64,000 bases of DNA from Myxococcota bacterium (GTDB taxonomy: Bacteria > Myxococcota_A > Bradymonadia > UBA7976 > UBA1532). The stretch lies in NCBI GenBank assembly GCA_963169045.1, contig CAUJDF010000003.1, positions 1-64,000 on the forward strand, read 5' to 3'. Below, piece after piece: positions 39,904 to 48,552 of this stretch (position 1 is the first letter of the stretch; every line of letters starts with the position of its first letter). The position numbers and the translations under genes are program-made. The notes under the pieces are model-generated. The model was given only the letters and a program-made list of their open reading frames with translations, was not told the origin of the DNA and made no database searches.

Positions 39904-41330
39904 GGCGTGTCTCCTGCCTTGGGCGCGTCGTCCGCGGGACAGACCGCGGAGAGCGTGCTGCGGAACGAGGTGATCTCATCGCCGTACCAGGTGCCGTCGA
40001 AGGCCCAGCGCTGCCACTCCTGTCCCATCGAAGGCAGGCGCAGCTCGGGCGGCGTCTCGTCGGACGCGCCGGCGAGGATGGCATCCTCCAGCCGCTCGCC
40101 CTGGGCCTCGAGCACGTCGATCTGCAGCTCGGACGCGGCGACGTCGAGCCGCGCGAGGTCGGTGGCCACCGCGCGCACCGCCGCCCGCAGGCCGCTCGCG
40201 AGGCGCACGTCGGCGACGGCCTCGAGCCGCCCGGCCAGCGCCGCCACCGGCGCCGCCTCGCCCACGCGCCGGGCCTCGGCCCGCAGGGCCTCGAGCGCCC
40301 GAGCCTCCCGCCGCACCGCCGGATGCCGCAGCACGAGCGCCGCCACGTCGACCGGCAGCGTCCGCACCCGCGCCCGCACCTCGGCGGCGTCGAGGCCCGG
40401 CTCCGCGTCGAGCGCCGCCGCCAGGCGCGTCACCGGCGCCAGGTGGGCCAGGTACTGGTGCCGCAGCTCGTCGAGCGCGACGCGGCTCTCGGCGTAGCGG
40501 CACAGCGACTGGTACGCCGCCGCCTCGACGAGCCGCAGCTCCGGCCCCGCCGGGTGCAGGACCGCCGGCGCCCGCGCCGCGTGCACGGCCCCGAGCGCCC
40601 GCTGCGGCTCGCCGGCCATCAGGAACACCCAGGCCGTCTCGAACGCCCCGGCGACCTGCTCCTGCGCCTCGAGCGGCAGCCGGCGGTAGTAGTACTGCGC
40701 CACCGCCAGCTGCTGCAGCTCGCCGGTCGCCGTGCCCACCTCGTAGAACACGCGCCCGAGCCCGAGCAGCGCCACGCGCCGCGCCTGCCGCACGACGTCG
40801 TGACGGTGGTGGGGCGAGACGTCGGCCTCCTCGATCGCCTGCTGGAAGTCGCGGGCGGCGCGCGTGAAGTCGCGGCTCCTGCCGGAGACCGCCGCCACGC
40901 CGAGCAGCACGCGCGCCGCCGGGAAGACCACCGTGCCCGGCGGCACGAGTTGCAGTTGCACCGTGGCGGCCACCGGATCGCCCGCCTGCAGGAACGCCGC
41001 GCCCGCCAGCCACGCCTTCAGGGCGCGCTGGTTGTCGGTCAGCCCCAGGTCGGGCACCGCGGCCAGCTTGACGAGGCTCGCCGGCACCGGCGGCCGCGCG
41101 TCGAGGGACAGCGGGAACGCCTCGAGCGCGGCGCCGAAGTCCTCGGGGCGGCCGTTCTCGAGCAGCAACGCCTCCACGAGGGCGCCCGTGGCCAGCGTCG
41201 GCGCGTCCGCCTCCGACAGCGCGCGGGCCAGCTCGAGGCGCGTGCCGGGCGACGCGCTCCACCGCTCGAGGCGCGCGGGATCGGCGCCGAGCAGACCGAC
41301 GACGACGCTCAACAACGCCGCGAGGCTCAC
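39900..41330 (-). CDS. TPR-type envelope protein, possibly gliding-machinery related
   Basis: A 476-aa helical repeat protein starting at GTG 41330 (GTGA overlap with the barrel gene). The leader VSLAALLSVVVGLLGA is a likely signal peptide. TPR-like helices run through most of it (for example ARRVALLGLGRVFYEVGTATGELQQLAVAQYYYRRL and AFETAWVFLMAGEPQRALGAVHAAR). The C-terminus WQRWAFDGTWYGDEITSFRSTLSAVC resembles the Trp-rich end with a final Cys seen in TPR proteins of Myxococcus-type gliding (Glt/Agl) systems. Position after two outer-membrane barrels recalls the gltB-gltA-gltC order. Homology is by eye and the assignment is tentative. Confidence 0.85.
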   Translation of the reverse strand: MSLAALLSVVVGLLGADPARLERWSASPGTRLELARALSEADAPTLATGALVEALLLENGRPEDFGAALEAFPLSLDARPPVPASLVKLAAVPDLGLTDNQRALKAWLAGAAFLQAGDPVAATVQLQLVPPGTVVFPAARVLLGVAAVSGRSRDFTRAARDFQQAIEEADVSPHHRHDVVRQARRVALLGLGRVFYEVGTATGELQQLAVAQYYYRRLPLEAQEQVAGAFETAWVFLMAGEPQRALGAVHAARAPAVLHPAGPELRLVEAAAYQSLCRYAESRVALDELRHQYLAHLAPVTRLAAALDAEPGLDAAEVRARVRTLPVDVAALVLRHPAVRREARALEALRAEARRVGEAAPVAALAGRLEAVADVRLASGLRAAVRAVATDLARLDVAASELQIDVLEAQGERLEDAILAGASDETPPELRLPSMGQEWQRWAFDGTWYGDEITSFRSTLSAVCPADDAPKAGDTP

Positions 41331-41896
41331 AGCCGCGCCCCCAGGCCGAGGCGCAGCTCCGCGCCGAGGTTGACGGCGTCGTCGCGCCGCATCGTGACCA
41401 CCCCGCGGCCATCGAGCCGCGCGAAGAACACCGCGCCGAAGAGCACGTCGAAGCCGGCCACCGCGAAGCCCGAGGGCGAGGTGGAGGCGCCGCCGTCCCG
41501 GGACGCGAAGCCGCGCGCGCCCGCGCCCAGGCCGGCCGACGCCGCGAAGCCGCCCGCCGGCAGGTGCAGCAGCGCCGTCTTGCCTTCGAGGAAGACATGC
41601 CGCGCCGCGAGCTCCGCCGTCCACGTCGTGCGGTCGGCGATGGGATCGTCCGGGTCGACCAATGCCTCGTCCTGCATGAACTCGAAGAGGCTCGAGGACG
41701 TGCTCAGATCGCGGCGGTACGTCCCATCGAGCTCGAGCGACCAGCGTCGCCCGACCGGCACCGACAGGAAGCCGCCGACCATGTATTCGGTGTGCAGCGG
41801 TCGCGAGGGCTCGATGCCGCCGTACGCGCCGAAGCGCCAGGGCTCGGCCGCCGCCACCGTCGGCGCCAGCAGCGCCGCGAACACCAGCGCCCTCAT
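41327..41896 (-). CDS. Outer-membrane beta-barrel protein (GltA/GltB-like layout), second
   Basis: A 189-aa protein with signal peptide MRALVFAALLAPTVAAA and alternating hydrophobic/polar strands ending in an aromatic or hydrophobic-basic tail (LGAELRLGLGARL). It fits the outer-membrane beta-barrel type common in myxobacteria: an early strand YMVGGFLSVPVGRRWSLELDGTY, then a glycine-rich series. GGGAGGTG precedes the ATG. Overlaps the first barrel gene by 4 nt and the TPR gene by 4 nt. Likely forms a pore or platform with its neighbour. Confidence 0.82.
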   Translation of the reverse strand: MRALVFAALLAPTVAAAEPWRFGAYGGIEPSRPLHTEYMVGGFLSVPVGRRWSLELDGTYRRDLSTSSSLFEFMQDEALVDPDDPIADRTTWTAELAARHVFLEGKTALLHLPAGGFAASAGLGAGARGFASRDGGASTSPSGFAVAGFDVLFGAVFFARLDGRGVVTMRRDDAVNLGAELRLGLGARL

Positions 41897-42585
41897 CGCA
41901 CACCTCCCAGCGGACCGCCGAAGTAGTGAGCGATCCCGATCGAAAGCTCCGTCGGCATCAGGACGCCGCCCCCCGTTCGCTGGAACATGCTTTGCCGCAC
42001 CTCGAGCCGCAGGCTGTGCGCCTCGCCCGTGTGCGCCTCGAGGCCGAAGCCGAACATGGCTTCCGCGCGCGGCGCGATGGCATCGTCCGCGTCGCGCGCC
42101 GCCAGCGCCCCGAAGCCCGCCAGGAGCGCCCCGCGCACGTGCAGGACCGAGCCGTCGGCGACGCGTCCCTTCAGCGACAGCAGCGTCCACGCCGTGTCGA
42201 GCTGCGCGCGGGCCACCGGATGGTCCGTGAGCGCCACGCGCGCGCCGCCCGCGTCGGCGGTGGCCGCGCGCAGGTCGCGGTCGACGGACAGCCGGTCCAT
42301 GTAGGACAGCGACAGCTCGAGGTCGAACGCTTCGTTCAGGAAGCGTCCCACGCGCAACCCCATCGGAAAGAACGCGACGAACGGATCGTTGGGGACCATC
42401 GCCGCGAACGCCGTCAGCCGCCAGCGTCCGGCGCGCTCGTACGGCAGTTGCTGCACCACCTCGAGATCGGGGGCCGCCGTCCAGGGCCGGGGCGGCGTCG
42501 GCTCCGCGTCGTCGGCCTGCTGCGCGGCGGCGAGGCCGGACCAGGCGAGCGCGAGCGAGAGCGGGAGGGCGAACCGGACGCTCAT
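41893..42585 (-). CDS. Outer-membrane beta-barrel protein (GltA/GltB-like layout), first
   Basis: A 230-aa protein with signal peptide ALPLSLALAWSGLAAAQ and a beta-barrel body. Typical strands are FFPMGLRVGRFLNEAFDLELSLSYM, HVRGALLAGFGAL, AMFGFGLEAHTGEAHSLRLEV and a final LSIGIAHYFGG ending before a short tail. The strand pattern fits the myxobacterial outer-membrane barrel family (paired paralogues in gliding clusters). The two barrels here share layout more than sequence. A GGAGA site precedes ATG 42585. Second gene of the ten-gene operon. Confidence 0.83.
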   Translation of the reverse strand: MSVRFALPLSLALAWSGLAAAQQADDAEPTPPRPWTAAPDLEVVQQLPYERAGRWRLTAFAAMVPNDPFVAFFPMGLRVGRFLNEAFDLELSLSYMDRLSVDRDLRAATADAGGARVALTDHPVARAQLDTAWTLLSLKGRVADGSVLHVRGALLAGFGALAARDADDAIAPRAEAMFGFGLEAHTGEAHSLRLEVRQSMFQRTGGGVLMPTELSIGIAHYFGGPLGGVR

Positions 42586-42613
42586 GTCGTTCTCCGGTGA
42601 AGGGGCGGCACGC

Positions 42614-43567
42614 TCAGTCTTCCTGGCAGACCCGGCAGGAGTCGTCGCGGCAGTGATAGATGGCGAGCAGGTCGTCGACGCCCTGGCTCCACATGCGACC
42701 GCAGTCCTGGAAGCACGCCTCGCTGCCGTCGCACTCGCCGATGCACTCGAGCAGGCTGCCGCACGAGGCGTTCTCGCCGCAGGCCTGCAGCTCGTCCGCG
42801 CACTCCGCGCGCATGCAGGCGTTGCATTCGTTCTCGGGCGGCGCCTGGGACGAGTGCGCCTCGAGCCACGCCTCGCGGCCGGCGCCGCACGCCTCGACCG
42901 ACTGGTAGAGCACGGTCGGGCCGTCGTCGATGTCCGCCGAGAGGACGTACGCGCCGCCCGACTCGAATGGCACCGATCCTTCGAGCACGACCTGGCCGTC
43001 GTGGCGGAGCTCGATGTCCTCCGCGGCGCGGACCGACGTGCACGACGTGCACTCCGCGGTCTCGGCCCGGAGCTCGCGGCCGCCGACGACGAGCGTGAGC
43101 TCGATCGACTGCCCCTCGAGCTCGAGGTTGTTGCAGAACGTGACGGTGACCCCGCCGTCGTCGCTGCCGCCGGCACCGCCGCCGAAGCCGCCGGCGCCGC
43201 CGTCGCGGCCGCCGCCGCCGAAGCCGCCGGCGCGGCCGCCACGGCTGCGACCGTCGTCGTCGCGGGAGCCGCCGCCGCCCGCCGGCGGGTCCGCGGGACA
43301 ATACGAGACACACGCGCCGAGGTTGTTCCGGTTCAGCGTGGAGACGCACTCGTCGTGGGGCGACGCCGCCGTGGCGCTGATCTCCCCGCACTGGACGTAG
43401 CAGTCATCGGCGGCCTGGGCGCCCGCCAGGTCGCCGACGCAGCCGCAGACGGCGGCGCACTGCCCGCCGCCCCCGTCGTCGTCGGCCGCGCAACCACCGG
43501 CGACGAACGCGAACATGATGCACGCGAACACGGGGACGAGTCCCCGCGAGGACCGACGACCAGCCAT
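42614..43567 (-). CDS. Cys-rich lipoprotein with Gly-rich linker, first gene of operon
   Basis: A 317-aa lipoprotein (MAGRRSSRGLVPVFACIMFAFVAGGC; GGGGGTGG site). An N-terminal Cys cluster (CAAVCGCVGDLAGAQAADDCYVQCGE) is separated by a GGFGGGG/DGG linker from a beta-domain (VTVTFCNNLELEGQSIELTLVVGGRELRAE) and a C-terminal Cys-helical domain (CNACMRAECADELQACGENASCGSLLECIGEC), a spacing common in myxobacterial secreted proteins. It starts the operon that runs without a gap above 28 bp to 35318, so any promoter should lie within 43568-43794. Confidence 0.87.
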   Translation of the reverse strand: MAGRRSSRGLVPVFACIMFAFVAGGCAADDDGGGGQCAAVCGCVGDLAGAQAADDCYVQCGEISATAASPHDECVSTLNRNNLGACVSYCPADPPAGGGGSRDDDGRSRGGRAGGFGGGGRDGGAGGFGGGAGGSDDGGVTVTFCNNLELEGQSIELTLVVGGRELRAETAECTSCTSVRAAEDIELRHDGQVVLEGSVPFESGGAYVLSADIDDGPTVLYQSVEACGAGREAWLEAHSSQAPPENECNACMRAECADELQACGENASCGSLLECIGECDGSEACFQDCGRMWSQGVDDLLAIYHCRDDSCRVCQED

Positions 43568-43794
43568 GAGCCACCCCCAGCGATGAGCGTTGAGACAACA
43601 CGCCGCGACTTCGTTGTCAACGGACGACGAACGGACGCATTGCGGGCGGCGTGCCAACGCCCCACGGACGCCCCGGCCCGCGTGCTGCGGCGGCGGGCGG
43701 ACCCGCGACCGGGCGTTCGAACGCCGCCCCGAACGTTCGAGGGCGTTCGGGGTGACCGCGCGCGCGGCCGCGCATCCCATCCCCGGAGGCGCCG

Positions 43795-44160
43795 ATGGAC
43801 GTGGAGCGGCTGATCGGCTGGACCGGCGTGGCGGTCGACGTCGCCGGCGTGGCGGTGATGGTGGCCGGCGCGGCGGTCGCGATGGCGCTCTATGCGCGGG
43901 CGCTCGTGTCCGGCGCGCCCCGCGAGGACGCGTACCGCCGCCTCCGCGAGAACGTCGGCCGCGCCATCCTGCTCGGCCTCGAGCTGCTGGTCGCCGCCGA
44001 CATCATCGAGACGGTGGCCGTGCACCCCGACCTGAACAGCGTCGCCGTGCTCGGCGGCCTCGTGATCATCCGGACGTTCCTGAGCGTGGCGCTGGCGGTC
44101 GAGCTGGAAGGGACGTGGCCGTGGCGGCGGGCCGGCAAGCGGACCGCGCCGCCGCCCTGA
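43795..44160 (+). CDS. DUF1622 family membrane protein
   Basis: A 121-aa inner-membrane protein with three hydrophobic segments. The family signature is complete: YRRLRENVGRAILLGLELLVAADIIETVAV, SVAVLGGLVIIRTFLSVALAVELEGTWPW. Biochemical role unknown. CCGGAGG precedes the ATG. The stop directly abuts the convergent gene's stop at 44161, with no room for a terminator between them. Confidence 0.92.
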   Translation: MDVERLIGWTGVAVDVAGVAVMVAGAAVAMALYARALVSGAPREDAYRRLRENVGRAILLGLELLVAADIIETVAVHPDLNSVAVLGGLVIIRTFLSVALAVELEGTWPWRRAGKRTAPPP

Positions 44161-45456
44161 TCACTCCTCGGCAGGCATGTCGCGCAGCCAGCGCGCGGCG
44201 AGCGGCGAGAGCGACAGCGCGTCGAGTCGCGCGCGGACCTCCGCGGGCGGGCGCTCCTGCCGCCTCCAGAGCCCGGTGAGGGTCTGGGTGGCGCGCAGGC
44301 GGTTGAGCGGGTCGAGCGCGGTGTCCTCGGCGAGCGCCTTCAGGTCGGCCTCGAACACGCCGGCGCGCCCGCTCTCGTTCATGGCGCGCGCGAGGCGCCA
44401 CGGATCGATCTCGCGCGCCCGCGCCGGCTCGCTCTCGTAGCGGAGCACCAGCCCGCGCAGGAAGCGGCGCGTGTCGATGCCCGCCTCGTCGAGCGCGCGC
44501 ACCTCGGTCGGGTGCGCGGCCTCGCCGAAGCTCGAGTAGACCATCCGTGGGAACTGGTCGCCCATGATGTCGACCTGCAGCTGCAGGAAGCAGCCGATGC
44601 GCCCCTCGCGGAAGCACAGCGCCGCGTACTCGCGTGCGACCTGGCTCGGCGCCGAGTCCATCGAGCAGCGCGCGACGGGCCGGAATCGCCGGTACAGCTC
44701 GATGGCGCGGTCGCCCCGGCCGTGATCGGCGAGGAAGCGCGCCGCCTCGCCGAGGCGCCAGTCCGAGTTGCCCAGCTTCTCGAGCGGGAAGGCCAACAGC
44801 GCCGCCACGCCGGCCTTCGGATCGCGCCGCATCGCCGCCTCGACCTCGCGCCACGCCGCGTCGGTGGCCGCGTCGGCCTCGCCCCCGCCGAAGTCGGCCT
44901 CGCCCGCATACACCGGCGGGTCGGCGGCGAGCAGCGCCGTCGCGTACACCCAGTCGAGCCGCGCCTCGCCCGACGGCGCCGCGGACGCCGACGACGGCGC
45001 GGCGAGGGCCACCGCGACGTCGTCGGTCACGAACAGCCCCGGCGCGGGCCGCTGCCAGTCGCGATGCCACTGCAGCGCCTTCAGCGCGGGCGACCGGATG
45101 GGCACCGGCGCGCCGCGGTCGATCACGAGCCAGGCATCGTCGGCCTGCGTCGTCGCTGACTTCGCCAGCCACGCGAACACTTCGCCCGCGTCCTGCCCTG
45201 CCGCGAGGCGCTTTGCCACCTGCGCGCCGATGCCGCGCCGCTCGACGACGTACACGCGCCCGCTCAGCAAGTCGTGCGGCCGCGCCCGCGCCTCCCAGTA
45301 GGCGCGGAACGCCTCCGGCGCCGGCCACCGCCACGGCACCTTCTCGCCGCCGCCCGACGGCGGCAGCTGCACGAACGAAGCCGCCGGGAACGGCGCCGGA
45401 CCGCCCGCCGCGACCGCCGGCGCCAGCGCCAGCCACAGAGCGACGATGCGTCGCAT
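44161..45456 (-). CDS. Secreted protein of unknown function
   Basis: A 431-aa protein with a Sec signal peptide (MRRIVALWLALAPAVAA) and AGAGGAGGTG before ATG 45456. The N-terminal half has WRWPAPEAFRAYWEARARPHDLLSGRVYVVERRGIGAQVAKRLAAGQ and DDAWLVIDRGAPVPI. The C-terminal half is helical, TPR-like in rhythm (GEAARFLADHGRGDRAIELYRRF, EYAALCFREGRIGCFLQLQ). No family recognised. It is monocistronic; the long non-coding repeat region lies upstream. Confidence 0.83.
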   Translation of the reverse strand: MRRIVALWLALAPAVAAGGPAPFPAASFVQLPPSGGGEKVPWRWPAPEAFRAYWEARARPHDLLSGRVYVVERRGIGAQVAKRLAAGQDAGEVFAWLAKSATTQADDAWLVIDRGAPVPIRSPALKALQWHRDWQRPAPGLFVTDDVAVALAAPSSASAAPSGEARLDWVYATALLAADPPVYAGEADFGGGEADAATDAAWREVEAAMRRDPKAGVAALLAFPLEKLGNSDWRLGEAARFLADHGRGDRAIELYRRFRPVARCSMDSAPSQVAREYAALCFREGRIGCFLQLQVDIMGDQFPRMVYSSFGEAAHPTEVRALDEAGIDTRRFLRGLVLRYESEPARAREIDPWRLARAMNESGRAGVFEADLKALAEDTALDPLNRLRATQTLTGLWRRQERPPAEVRARLDALSLSPLAARWLRDMPAEE

Positions 45457-46272
45457 CGACCACCTCCTCTCTCCGCCCGGAGAGGAGACAACGCGCGGCG
45501 CGCGAGGTTCCGTCTGCCTGCGACAGGTCGAAGTCCCGCGCGGCGACGGCGCGCCCGGCGACGCCTCCGTCGGAACCGGTGGAGCGCGCGGTCCGCGTCG
45601 ACGCGACCCCGCGCCGCCGGATCGCCGTCTGCCGGATCGCCGTCTGCCGGATCGCCGTCTGCCGGATTGTCCGGCACGCCTGCCGGACCGCCCGGGAGGC
45701 CTGCCGGATCGCCCGGGAGGTCTGCCGGACGGCCCGGAACGTCTGCCGGATCGCCCGGAACGTCTGCCGGATCGCCCGGGAGGTCTGCCGGATCGCCCGG
45801 GAGGTCTGCCGGACGACAACCAGGCTTGCCGAGCCGGCGGGCGCCTGCCGGATGCAGCCGGCACGTCGATCTTCCAGCCCGGCTGAAATCGACGGCGGCG
45901 CGTCGGGGCCCGACCGCCGCCCGGCAGGCGTCGACCGCGGCGCGACAGCCTCCGCGGCCGGCGCGGCAGACGTTTCTTGCCGTCCGACAGACCCGGGCCC
46001 CGTCCGACAGACCCACACCGGCCCGGCAAGGCCTCACCCACCAAACGCCCCGGCGTCGCCCGGCACGCCGTTCCATCCCGCGCCGTGGGGGTCCGCTGAT
46101 CGCAGTGCGCACGAATCTCGGCCCAGGACCTGCGCGGCGAGCTCCATCCACGTCCACGTTCTCGGCCGGCGGACTCCGCCCGCCATGGCGGCGGCGCACC
46201 CTCGCCGTGTGCACACCCGCGGCCGTTCGCGTGTTGAATCGCGCGTGTCCCGGCAGGCGGGGAGGGGGTCCC
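45457..46272. other. 816-bp intergenic region with repeats
   Basis: Between the divergent genes at 45456 and 46273. Besides the minisatellite it holds further GC-rich short repeats: CCGTCCGACAGACCC twice at 45987-46017 and scattered TGCCGG/CCGGCA words between 45830 and 46030. I see no convincing gene, RNA or promoter in 45809-46272. Repeat words resemble the array reversed (CCGGCAG versus CTGCCGG), so decayed inverted copies are possible. Confidence 0.6.
45617..45808. repeat. 15/21-bp minisatellite array
   Basis: Ten head-to-tail units: three of 15 bp (CCGGATCGCCGTCTG, 45617-45661), then seven of 21 bp (45662-45808). The 21-bp units have the same CCGGATCGCC start and (G)CCTG/GTCTG end with 6 extra bases, CGGGAG or CGGAAC, in the middle. 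Because both lengths are multiples of 3, all frames stay open (the minus strand reads RQTSRAI-type heptads), but no signal peptide, ribosome site or conserved domain supports a gene. Confidence 0.85.
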
Positions 46273-46946
46273 ATGCACAGGGTGCTCGAAGGGGAGCGGC
46301 TCGGACGCATCGCCGCGCGCGTGACGGTGGGTGTCTCGCTGGCGCTGGCGGGCTGCTTCGCCTCGGAGACCGCCGGCGACGCCGCGCAGGCGCCCGATGG
46401 CGGGATGCCGGACGCCGCGGTCGACGCGGCACGCGGTGATGCGTTCGTCGCGGGCGACGCGGCCGGACCCCGCGATGGGCACGTGTCGACGGACGCCGGC
46501 GCGTCCGATGGGGCGCCGGCCGACGTGACGCCGAGGCCGTCCGACGCGGCGGCGCCCGACGCATCCGGCTGTCCATCCCCCGCGCGGATCTCGTGGGCCT
46601 GTTCGGCAGCCGGCCCGACGAGCTCTCGTGGCTCGGCCCCTTCGCCGCCGTCCACGCGCTCGAGCTCGAGGTCGCCGCCGACTGGACGGCGACGCGCGGC
46701 GGCGTCACCACCCGGCTCCGGGCCCGCACCGCACGCCGCTCCGGCTTCGCCCTTGCCGAAGAGCGCGCCCCGATCACGCTCGAGCATGCCAGCGCCACCG
46801 ACGGCCGCTGGCACGCGACGGCGCCGCCCGACGCGCTCGCCCTCGACGACTACGTCTTCCGCCTGGACGGACCGGCGGCCCTCGTGGCCCACGTCGAGAA
46901 GGAGAGCGGCACGGTGCGCGTCGACGTCGCCTGCGCCCGCGACTGA
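46273..46946 (+). pseudogene. Frameshifted lipoprotein
   Basis: A GGGAGGGGG site and ATG 46273 start a lipoprotein (VTVGVSLALAGC) with an Asp/Ala linker up to DAAAPDASG. The frame then becomes nonsense, while a different frame continues with normal protein sequence: ADLVGLFGSRPDELSWLGPF, VHALELEVAADWTATRGG, ending DVACARD at 46946. The switch lies at or near the C run at 46577-46581; one more C would restore one continuous frame of about 225 residues. Either a real frameshift or a homopolymer reading error. Product would be a secreted beta-rich protein of unknown function. Confidence 0.7.
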
Positions 46947-47085
46947 TCCCGCGCGGCCGGCGGGCGGTCGGCCGGACGCCCGATGAGTCGCGTGCCAGCA
47001 TGACTCGCTCGGGCGCGCACATGACATGCCGCCCGCCGACATCGTGTTAGAGTCGCCGCCACCGACGGTCCTGCGGGAGGACGAC

Positions 47086-48552
47086 ATGTCGATTCGGGCG
47101 GCGGCCCTCGCCGCAGCGTGGGTCCTGATCGCCTTCGCCTCGCCGGCGAAGGCGAGCTCCCAACAGGGGGAGTGGTCCGAGTGGCGCGTCATCTACGGCG
47201 ACGACGAGGCCGGGCTCGACGTGAGCCTGCGGTGGGGCTCCTTCGAGTACGACGGCGGGATGCATTCCGTCCACGCGCGCTTCCGCAAGCGCGGCCTCGG
47301 CGACGAGAAGTTCGAGGTCACGATCGAGTGCCTCCACGCCGACGGCAAGACGCAGAACTGGTGGATGTTGGCCGACGTGCCGCCGGGGGAGGTGGTCACG
47401 AGCGGTGGCTGGTTCTCGATCTGCGCGGATCTCGGCCGCGTCCGGGTGAAGAAGGTGGAGCCACCCGCCTCGCCCTCCGGCGGCGCCGGGATGCCCGGCA
47501 CGGGCGTCGGGACGCTGACGTTCGAGGGCAAGAAGCCGCCTCCGCCCGATCGCACGCAGGCGCTGACGAAGGAGCTCGAAGCGCTGCGCCGCCAGCAGGA
47601 AGAGCTGAAGAAGCGGCAGGAGGAGCATCGGCGCCAGCAGGAGCAGCGCCGGCAGCAGGAGGCGCGGGAGCGCGCCGATCGGCAGGCGGCGCAGCAGGCC
47701 GAGGAGGCGCGGCGGCGGGCCCAGGCGGAGGCGACGGCGCGCGCGGAGGCCGAACACCGGTACCGGGCGCACGTGGTCGCGGCGGAGCGATACGACGCGC
47801 GCGCGCAGGCGGCGTTGCGCACCGGCCGCGGCGACGCGGTCCAGGTCCAGCTGCAGGCGGAGCTCGCGCGCATCCAGGCCGCGGGGGCGCGGGGTCGGCC
47901 GGCGACCGCGCAGGAGATGCTGGCCGAGCAGCAGGCCGGCCAGGCGCGCATCCAGCAGACCATGCAGGCCGGCGCCGAAGGGCTGCAGCGCATCTTCGAC
48001 GAGCAGGCCGCGCGCGACGCACGCCGCGAGGCGCTCGAGGAGGCGGAGGCGGCGCATCGGGCGCGGGCCGAGGACGACCGCGCCGCGCGGCGCGCGGTGG
48101 CGGCCGACGCGCGGGCGCGGGCCGAGGCGGCGCGGGAGGGGAGCCGCGACCAGGCGGCGCTCCGGCCGACCGGACCGGCGACCGCGCTGCTGCTCCCCGT
48201 GTACGACGCCACCGGCGCCGCGCCCTCCGCGCGTCTGTCGCGGATCTCCGCGGTGCTGGCATCCGACGCCGGCGGCGACCTCCGCGTGCTCGGGCCGGCG
48301 GGCAGCGCCTGCGCCGACGCGACCTGCGCGCTCGCGGCGGGTGGCGCGATCGGGGCCGAGAAGGTGTTGTGGACGGCGCTCTCCGGCGCGGGCGCGCGGT
48401 GCGTGCTCGCCGCGGCGCTCTACGACGTGTCCGCGTTCACCGTCCAGCGCGCGCGCTCCGCGGAGGTGGCGTGCACCGACGAGGCGCTCGAAGCCGGCGC
48501 GCGCGAGATCGCCCGGGGGCTGACGGCCGGGCTGGCGGAGGGCGGCCCGTGA
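47086..48552 (+). CDS. Exported coiled-coil protein of unknown function
   Basis: A 488-aa protein with signal peptide ALAAAWVLIAFASPAKA (GGGAGG site). The N-terminal domain (~25-130) is beta-rich: EWSEWRVIYGDDEAGLDVSLRWGSFEY, FEVTIECLHADGKTQNWW. A long charged coiled coil (~160-350; QEELKKRQEEHRRQQEQRRQQE) follows. The C-terminal ~110 residues form a compact domain (LLLPVYDATGA...CADATCALAAGGAIGAEKVLWTAL...CVLAAALYDV...CTDEALEAGAREIARGL). This last type recurs in deltaproteobacterial envelope proteins linked to PEGA proteins. The stop overlaps the next GTG (GTGA), so both proteins are made together. Confidence 0.87.
   Translation: MSIRAAALAAAWVLIAFASPAKASSQQGEWSEWRVIYGDDEAGLDVSLRWGSFEYDGGMHSVHARFRKRGLGDEKFEVTIECLHADGKTQNWWMLADVPPGEVVTSGGWFSICADLGRVRVKKVEPPASPSGGAGMPGTGVGTLTFEGKKPPPPDRTQALTKELEALRRQQEELKKRQEEHRRQQEQRRQQEARERADRQAAQQAEEARRRAQAEATARAEAEHRYRAHVVAAERYDARAQAALRTGRGDAVQVQLQAELARIQAAGARGRPATAQEMLAEQQAGQARIQQTMQAGAEGLQRIFDEQAARDARREALEEAEAAHRARAEDDRAARRAVAADARARAEAAREGSRDQAALRPTGPATALLLPVYDATGAAPSARLSRISAVLASDAGGDLRVLGPAGSACADATCALAAGGAIGAEKVLWTALSGAGARCVLAAALYDVSAFTVQRARSAEVACTDEALEAGAREIARGLTAGLAEGGP

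Noticed and set aside
45617-45808. CRISPR array
   Set aside because: Units are only 15 or 21 bp, contiguous, with no unique spacers and no cas genes.
45446-46018. Repeat proteins read from the minisatellite (RLPDRPGG on plus, RQTSRAI on minus)
   Set aside because: Open in several frames only because unit lengths are multiples of 3; no ribosome site or export signal and flanks are not protein-like.
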